From contig NZ_CP006850.1 of NCBI RefSeq assembly GCF_000523235.1, positions 8,246,001 to 8,310,000 of the forward strand: a DNA stretch of 64,000 bases, given 5' to 3'. Below the pieces are notes generated by a model. That model did not search any database. It saw only the letters and a list, made by a program, of their open reading frames with translations, and had not been told where the DNA came from. The position numbers and the translations under genes are program-made. This stretch comes from Nocardia nova SH22a (GTDB lineage: Bacteria > Actinomycetota > Actinomycetes > Mycobacteriales > Mycobacteriaceae). Positions 59,982-64,000 of the stretch are shown piece by piece; position 1 is the first letter of the stretch; each line of letters starts with the position of its first letter.

Positions 59982-60845
59982 CTATCCCGAAATCCTGATG
60001 CCGGGGTTGACGCCCCAGATCGCCAGCGTGATGAACAGGTCGGCGAAGACGACGGCGATGATGCAGAGCTTGATCGCCCGGCCCGCGGCCACACCCACAC
60101 CTTCCGGACCACCGGAGGCGAAGAACCCGTAGTAGCACTGGATGAAGGTCGTGATCGCCACGAAGAGAATGGCTTTCAGCAATGACCACAGCACGTCGTG
60201 CGGTACCAGGAATTGATAGAAGTAGTGCTGGAAGGTGCCCGAGGCGGTTCCGCCGATGAGCCCCACCGTGACCGAACACGAGAGATAGGCGACCGGCAGC
60301 GCGAGGCAGTACAGCGGCACGATCGCGATCATCGCCGCGATCATCCGGGTGCTGACCAGATAGGGCAGCGGCCGGATGGCCTGCGATTCCAGGGCGTCGA
60401 TCTCCTCGGCGATCCGCATGGAACCCAGCTGGGCGGTGAATCGGCATCCGGCCTGGGTCGCGAACGCCACCGTGGCCAGCATCGGGCCGAGCTCACGGGT
60501 GGTGGCGAAGGCCGAGACGGCGCCGGTCAACGGGCTCAGGCCCAGCAGGTTCAGCGAGGTGTAGCCCTGGATGGCGACGGTCATACCGCCGAAAGCACTC
60601 AAAATCAGGACGACGCCGATGGTGCCGCCACCGACGATCAGACTGCCGTTACCCCAGGTGACATCGGAGAGCAGGCGCCAGACTTCCTTCGGATAGTGCT
60701 TGAGCGCCAGCGGCATCGAACCGATCGACCGCAGGAAGAAGAAGACCTGATGACCGACTCGCGCGAGCCAGTCACGCGGAGCACCGGCGGAACCACGGAT
60801 CCGCTGCAGAGGCCGCAGTAGCGGCGGAACATAAGTTGACGACAC
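59982..60845 (-). CDS. yrbEB: MlaE/YrbE-family permease, second subunit (YrbEB)
   Basis: A 287-residue permease of the lipid ABC importer. Membrane helices include SLIVGGGTIGVVLILSAFGG, FATTRELGPMLATVAFAT and MIAAMIAIVPLYCLALPVAY. The GSMRIAEEIDALESQAIRP motif is the coupling segment that contacts the ATPase MceG/Mkl. It is 4 bases from the upstream yrbEA stop. No ATPase is encoded nearby, as usual for mce clusters, which share one elsewhere. Confidence 0.95.
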   Translation of the reverse strand: MSSTYVPPLLRPLQRIRGSAGAPRDWLARVGHQVFFFLRSIGSMPLALKHYPKEVWRLLSDVTWGNGSLIVGGGTIGVVLILSAFGGMTVAIQGYTSLNLLGLSPLTGAVSAFATTRELGPMLATVAFATQAGCRFTAQLGSMRIAEEIDALESQAIRPLPYLVSTRMIAAMIAIVPLYCLALPVAYLSCSVTVGLIGGTASGTFQHYFYQFLVPHDVLWSLLKAILFVAITTFIQCYYGFFASGGPEGVGVAAGRAIKLCIIAVVFADLFITLAIWGVNPGIRISG

Positions 60846-60849
60846 CGGA

Positions 60850-61722
60850 TCAAACCATCTGTGGGGGGAACAGGGCGTTGTAGATCTGCGTGATGATCAG
60901 ATTCGTACCGAACAACATCAGCGCGGACAGCACCACGGCGGTGTTGACCGAGTTGGCCACACCGCCCGGTCCGCCGCGGGTGCTCAGTCCGGAGTCGCAG
61001 GCGATGATCGCCGCGAGCAATCCGAAGATCAGCGATTTGATCAGTGCCACCAGCAAATCGGTGGTGACCGCGAACGACGCGAAGGTTCCGATATAGGAGC
61101 CGGGAGTTCCGTTCTGGGCGAAGATGTTGAAGATGTAGCCGGTCAGGAAGCCGACGAACACCACGAATCCACACAGCAGCACCGACACCAGCATGGCGGC
61201 GCCGAGCCGCGGGGCGACCAGCCGGCGCAGCGGATCGACGCCCATCACCTTCATGGCGTCGATCTCCTCGCGGATGGTGCGGGAGCCGAGGTCGGCGCAG
61301 ATGGCCGAACCGACGGCACCGGCGATCATCAACGACGTGACCAGCGGCGCGCCCTGCTGAATGATGCCGAGACCGTTGGCCGCGCCGATGAACGAGGTGG
61401 CGCCGACCTGCTGGGCGACCGAGCCCACCTGGATGGAGACGATGACGCCGATCGGAATTGCCACCAGGAGGGTGGGCGCGGCCGCGACGCTCGCCATGAA
61501 TGCGCATTGCCGCACGAATTCGTTGAACGGGAACCTGCCGCGGAAGATGGCGACAAATAGTTCCGTGACCGCTTCGACACCCATCGTGATCTGACGGCCG
61601 AAGGTCTCGAGGGACCGCTTCGGGTGATCCTGCCAGTACGCCTTCGTCCAGTCCGCCGCGGCATTCATTCTGGATGGTGAGCTTATTGCCCCCGACCCGT
61701 CCGGACCGTTGGTGACTTGCAC
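60850..61722 (-). CDS. yrbEA: MlaE/YrbE-family permease, first subunit (YrbEA)
   Basis: A 290-residue permease from GTG 61722, with AGAGGGG 7 bases upstream; ATG 61668 is the alternative. It includes ASVAAAPTLLVAIPIGVIVSIQVGS, ICADLGSRTIREEIDAMKVMGVDPLRRL (the ATPase-coupling motif) and LLAAIIACDSGLSTRGGPGGVANSVN. It starts the operon, which runs about 9.6 kb to the Mce-associated gene. The KstR-like box lies about 185 bases upstream of the start. Confidence 0.95.
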   Translation of the reverse strand: MQVTNGPDGSGAISSPSRMNAAADWTKAYWQDHPKRSLETFGRQITMGVEAVTELFVAIFRGRFPFNEFVRQCAFMASVAAAPTLLVAIPIGVIVSIQVGSVAQQVGATSFIGAANGLGIIQQGAPLVTSLMIAGAVGSAICADLGSRTIREEIDAMKVMGVDPLRRLVAPRLGAAMLVSVLLCGFVVFVGFLTGYIFNIFAQNGTPGSYIGTFASFAVTTDLLVALIKSLIFGLLAAIIACDSGLSTRGGPGGVANSVNTAVVLSALMLFGTNLIITQIYNALFPPQMV

Positions 61723-62209
61723 TGGCTACCCCTCTCGACGCCGGTTACCCGCCCCGACGACTGTTTCGCTTGAGGCACCTTACTACGGAGTTAGGAAAAA
61801 CACATCACAAAGTGTGGCTGTGGTCATAGACCCAGATCACGTCCCTTCCGAAGCTGTGATCGGTGGCACTTCACTGGTATAGGTCACAATGGACAGGCAG
61901 AATTTCTAGAACGGGTTCTAGTTAACTGATCAGATGTCCAACTCGGGATCCGATAACGGATTTATCGGAATGAAATTCTCGTTATTAAGATATGGCCCCG
62001 ATTACTCGTGAAATCCTATAGCGCACAGCCGCCCAACCGGCGACGCCGCGCGCGGGTGTCACATCTCGATCCGCTCCGCGCGTCATCGCACGACCACGGC
62101 ATCGATCCAGCAAACTGCACCGGCGTACCCTGCGCGCCCCGGCGCGTTTACTGCAAAGATGTAGTGCGTCAAGGCTGATATCGTGCGGACTTCCGACGTC
62201 TGGAGGGAA
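61723..62209. other. Divergent regulatory region between the mce operon and a secreted protease
   Basis: About 490 bases, less GC-rich than its surroundings (AT-rich near 61770-61990). It holds the KstR-like box and candidate promoters for the mce operon. No coding frame with protein-like composition was found. Confidence 0.6.
61907..61920 (-). promoter_or_regulatory. KstR-like operator upstream of the mce operon
   Basis: TAGAACGGGTTCTA (61907-61920), extended to a 7-2-7 inverted repeat at 61906-61921. It fits the KstR consensus TNNAACNNGTTNNA exactly. KstR represses cholesterol catabolism and mce4 genes in mycobacteria and rhodococci. Confidence 0.75.
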
Positions 62210-62881
62210 ATGTTCAACTCACTCGTCAGGGCGGCCCGAGCCGCCTTTGCTGTAGCCCTGGGCGCGGCGCTGCTCGGGACCGGCGCGGGGGTCGCACACG
62301 CCGATCCCGGTAGACCCGTCATCGGCGGCGGTTCCGGGATCATCATCGACAACCAGTTCGAATGCACCGTGACGACCATCGGTCACGACTCCGCCGGACG
62401 CCTCGTCGGCCTCACCGCCGGACACTGTGGCGAAGCGGGTTCGCAGGTCTGGGCCGAGCAGGACCGCGGCGCGGGTGTGATCGGACATTTCGCGTACTCC
62501 AATCACGACCTCGACTACGCGGTCATCGAGTTCGATCCGGGCCGCGTGACGCCGGTCAACCGGATCGGCAACCTGACGATCACCGGGGTAGGCGCGCCCG
62601 CGCAGTTCCCCAACATCATCTGCAAGGAAGGCCGCACCACCGGCAATACCTGCGGACTGGCGTTCGGTGACGTCTTCCAGACCGACGAGACCTGGGCCGA
62701 GATGTGCGTGGTCGAAGGCGACTCCGGCGCTCCGGTCGTGGTTGGTTCGACGCTGGTCGGCATGGTGAACGCCTATCTCGCGGTGGCCTGCTTCGGGCCC
62801 GAGGTCGGCACCAATATGACCGCGATAACCAACGATATGAACGCGCGCGGTGGCGCCGGGGCGGGGTTCGCTCCGATCTGA
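62210..62881 (+). CDS. Secreted trypsin-like S1 serine protease
   Basis: A 223-residue protease from ATG 62210 with GGAGGG upstream (GTG 62183 is an in-frame alternative). The signal peptide (LVRAARAAFAVALGAALLGTGAG, cut after AHA) precedes the domain. The triad is His in LTAGHCGEAG, Asp in HDLDYAVIEF and Ser in VEGDSGAPVV. Cysteines in FECTVTT, GHCG, NTCG, MCVV and ACFG suggest disulfides. The streptogrisin-like short layout has no pro-domain visible. Substrate unknown. Confidence 0.92.
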   Translation: MFNSLVRAARAAFAVALGAALLGTGAGVAHADPGRPVIGGGSGIIIDNQFECTVTTIGHDSAGRLVGLTAGHCGEAGSQVWAEQDRGAGVIGHFAYSNHDLDYAVIEFDPGRVTPVNRIGNLTITGVGAPAQFPNIICKEGRTTGNTCGLAFGDVFQTDETWAEMCVVEGDSGAPVVVGSTLVGMVNAYLAVACFGPEVGTNMTAITNDMNARGGAGAGFAPI

Positions 62882-62905
62882 TCGATCGCGCGGCAGTCCT
62901 TCCAG

Positions 62906-62944
62906 CGGGCGGCGGCCCGAGTCTCGTACTCGGGCCGCCGCCCG
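62906..62944 (+). terminator. Hairpin after the S1 protease gene
   Basis: A 17-bp perfect stem (62906-62922 with 62928-62944, CTCGT loop) begins 25 bases after the stop and is followed by TTTCC. Confidence 0.8.
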
Positions 62945-63122
62945 TTTCCGTACCGCCACCTGCGGCGCCGCCGGCTGCGCCCGGCGCGGATCGGACTCGC
63001 CGCGCGATCGTCCGGATATGGTGGGGATCGGCGGCCCGATCGGAGCACCGATGTTCGAAAAACGGCGCAGCCGGTCGTCGGTGCGACCGGGTGCGGGTGT
63101 CCCGCAGACAAAGGAGCTTTTC

Positions 63123-63641
63123 ATGAAGATTCTCGGTGCGATCCTTTGTTCGGTGGCCGCGGCGGGATTCATTTCCGCCGGCGTGGGGACCGCTTCGGCA
63201 ACCACTACGCAATGCAGTGCCGACCGCGGGCGTGATGTCACGGTCGTCGCCGGTGACACCGCTTGCCGAGCGGTGGTGGACGAATCCGGACATGCCGGAT
63301 CGGCGGGAATCGACGGTGTCGGCTATGCCAAGGCAACCGCGGGTGCCATCGCCCTGGGAATGGGGGCCTCCGGTGGAATCGGGGCCAGTGAGGGAGTGGC
63401 TGGACTGCCGGTCGCGGTGGGAATGGGACCCGACGCCTTCGCCCTGACCTCGATCACCACGGATCCGGTGCCGGGCCGGATCGGGATATCGCTCGCCCTG
63501 AACGGCTCGCAGGCGCAGGTGATCTCGAGTCAGCGCAGCGCGATCTGCCTCGGTTCAGCGGCACTGGCCTGGGACTCCCGCACGGGAGCGGCCTGCCTGG
63601 CGACGCCGGTCGGGCTGTGGCGCCTGGCTCCCACTTCCTGA
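63123..63641 (+). CDS. Secreted Gly/Ala-rich protein (DUF6764-like)
   Basis: A 172-residue protein from ATG 63123 with AAGGAG upstream. The signal peptide (ILGAILCSVAAAGFISAGVGTASA) is followed by TQCSADRGRDVTVVAGDTACRAVVDESGHAGSAGIDGVGYA, then a Gly-rich region and a C-terminal part with two cysteines (RSAICLGS, AACLATP). The four cysteines probably form disulfides. The DUF6764 name is tentative. Function unknown. Confidence 0.7.
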   Translation: MKILGAILCSVAAAGFISAGVGTASATTTQCSADRGRDVTVVAGDTACRAVVDESGHAGSAGIDGVGYAKATAGAIALGMGASGGIGASEGVAGLPVAVGMGPDAFALTSITTDPVPGRIGISLALNGSQAQVISSQRSAICLGSAALAWDSRTGAACLATPVGLWRLAPTS

Positions 63642-63703
63642 CGCGTCATACCCTGGCACGGAGGTGACGACGCCGCGACGGCGCGGCGGCAGGAGGTCGG
63701 CAG

Positions 63704-64000
63704 ATGGAAGCGGCGGGCGTGGACATCGGCGAGGTGCCACAGATGATCATCGACCCACGGTTCGTGCCGGTCGTGCACCATTTCTTCCGGATGTTCCCGC
63801 GACCGGCCCGCGGCGGCGGCGCCTTCGCGGTCTTCCTGCACGGGCGGCCGGTGGTGGATGTGTGGACCGGCTGGTCGGCGCCGGATCGGCGCTGGGAGTA
63901 CGACACCGTCGCATTGAGCTTCTCGACCGGTAAAGGTGTAGCGGCCACGGTCTTGCACCGCCTGGCCGAGCGCGGGCTGATCGATTACGACGCGGCCGTC
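63704..64000 (+). CDS. Beta-lactamase-family serine hydrolase (EstB-like), 3' end outside window
   Basis: The first 99 residues of a longer protein, from ATG 63704 with AGGAGG 7 bases upstream. SFSTGKGVAATVLHRL carries the Ser-x-x-Lys catalytic motif (STGK) of class C beta-lactamases, esterases and D-alanyl-D-alanine peptidases. GGGAFAVFLHGRPVVDVWTGW is the usual strand before it. Members are often esterases in actinobacteria. The C-terminal part and the Tyr-x-Asn motif are not in the window. Confidence 0.85.
   Translation, partial: MEAAGVDIGEVPQMIIDPRFVPVVHHFFRMFPRPARGGGAFAVFLHGRPVVDVWTGWSAPDRRWEYDTVALSFSTGKGVAATVLHRLAERGLIDYDAAV

Overview
The window is high-GC DNA from a mycolic-acid-containing actinobacterium, most probably Nocardia or a close relative. 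This is inferred from a complete yrbE-mce operon with a KstR-type box, a fatty acyl-AMP ligase, a mycobacterial-type succinate dehydrogenase (Sdh1 order), a DinB2-type polymerase, a c-di-AMP riboswitch in front of an NlpC/P60 hydrolase, and frequent GTG starts and ATGA/GTGA gene overlaps. No rRNA, tRNA, CRISPR array, transposase or integrase was seen.

Layout. 0-5 kb: the 3' end of a fatty acyl-AMP ligase, an S4 RNA-binding protein, a cell-wall hydrolase under a c-di-AMP riboswitch, an AAA ATPase and an epoxide hydrolase. 5-13.7 kb: a small secreted protein, an alpha/beta hydrolase, the sdh operon with a short coupled leader peptide, three tightly coupled small ORFs and a proline-rich membrane protein. 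13.8-17.6 kb: an SDR reductase followed by a sugar-type ABC importer without its own ATPase. 17.6-26.9 kb: an AlkA-like glycosylase, a small ORF, a D-lactate dehydrogenase-like FAD/Fe-S oxidase, a quinone oxidoreductase divergent from an ABC exporter with a MerR/SoxR-type promoter between them, and an MFS/TetR pair with two matched operators.

27.0-33.8 kb is the most striking part. A Crp/Fnr regulator with an intact cyclic-nucleotide pocket precedes five overlapping or nearly overlapping genes: a nucleotide-cyclase-like protein, a P-loop NTPase, a putative band-7/SPFH-like protein, a DUF4407-type membrane protein and a PycTM-like (Pycsar effector family) membrane protein. The cyclase-like protein ends in, and the NTPase begins with, the same heptapeptide QNFYGSV. 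This is the arrangement expected for amyloid-type homotypic signalling between an NLR-like sensor and its effector. I read the locus as an elaborated Pycsar-like conflict or antiphage system with its own cNMP-responsive regulator and membrane platform. This is a hypothesis from family knowledge and gene order.

33.8-52 kb is mostly housekeeping and accessory metabolism: AcuI-type reductase, GT-C-like membrane protein, enoyl-CoA hydratase, DinB, a MazEF-like toxin-antitoxin pair, thioesterase, DUF1707 protein, Lon with an HspR (HAIR) box, an MmyB-like regulator, TetR, an AurF-type diiron oxygenase, DUF445, a DinB-like-fold protein, SRPBCC and RNase H. 52-61.7 kb on the minus strand is yrbEA-yrbEB-mceABCDEF plus an Mce-associated protein, a lipid or steroid importer. 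The KstR-like box upstream suggests an mce4-type cholesterol/steroid role. The right end carries two secreted proteins and a truncated beta-lactamase-family hydrolase.
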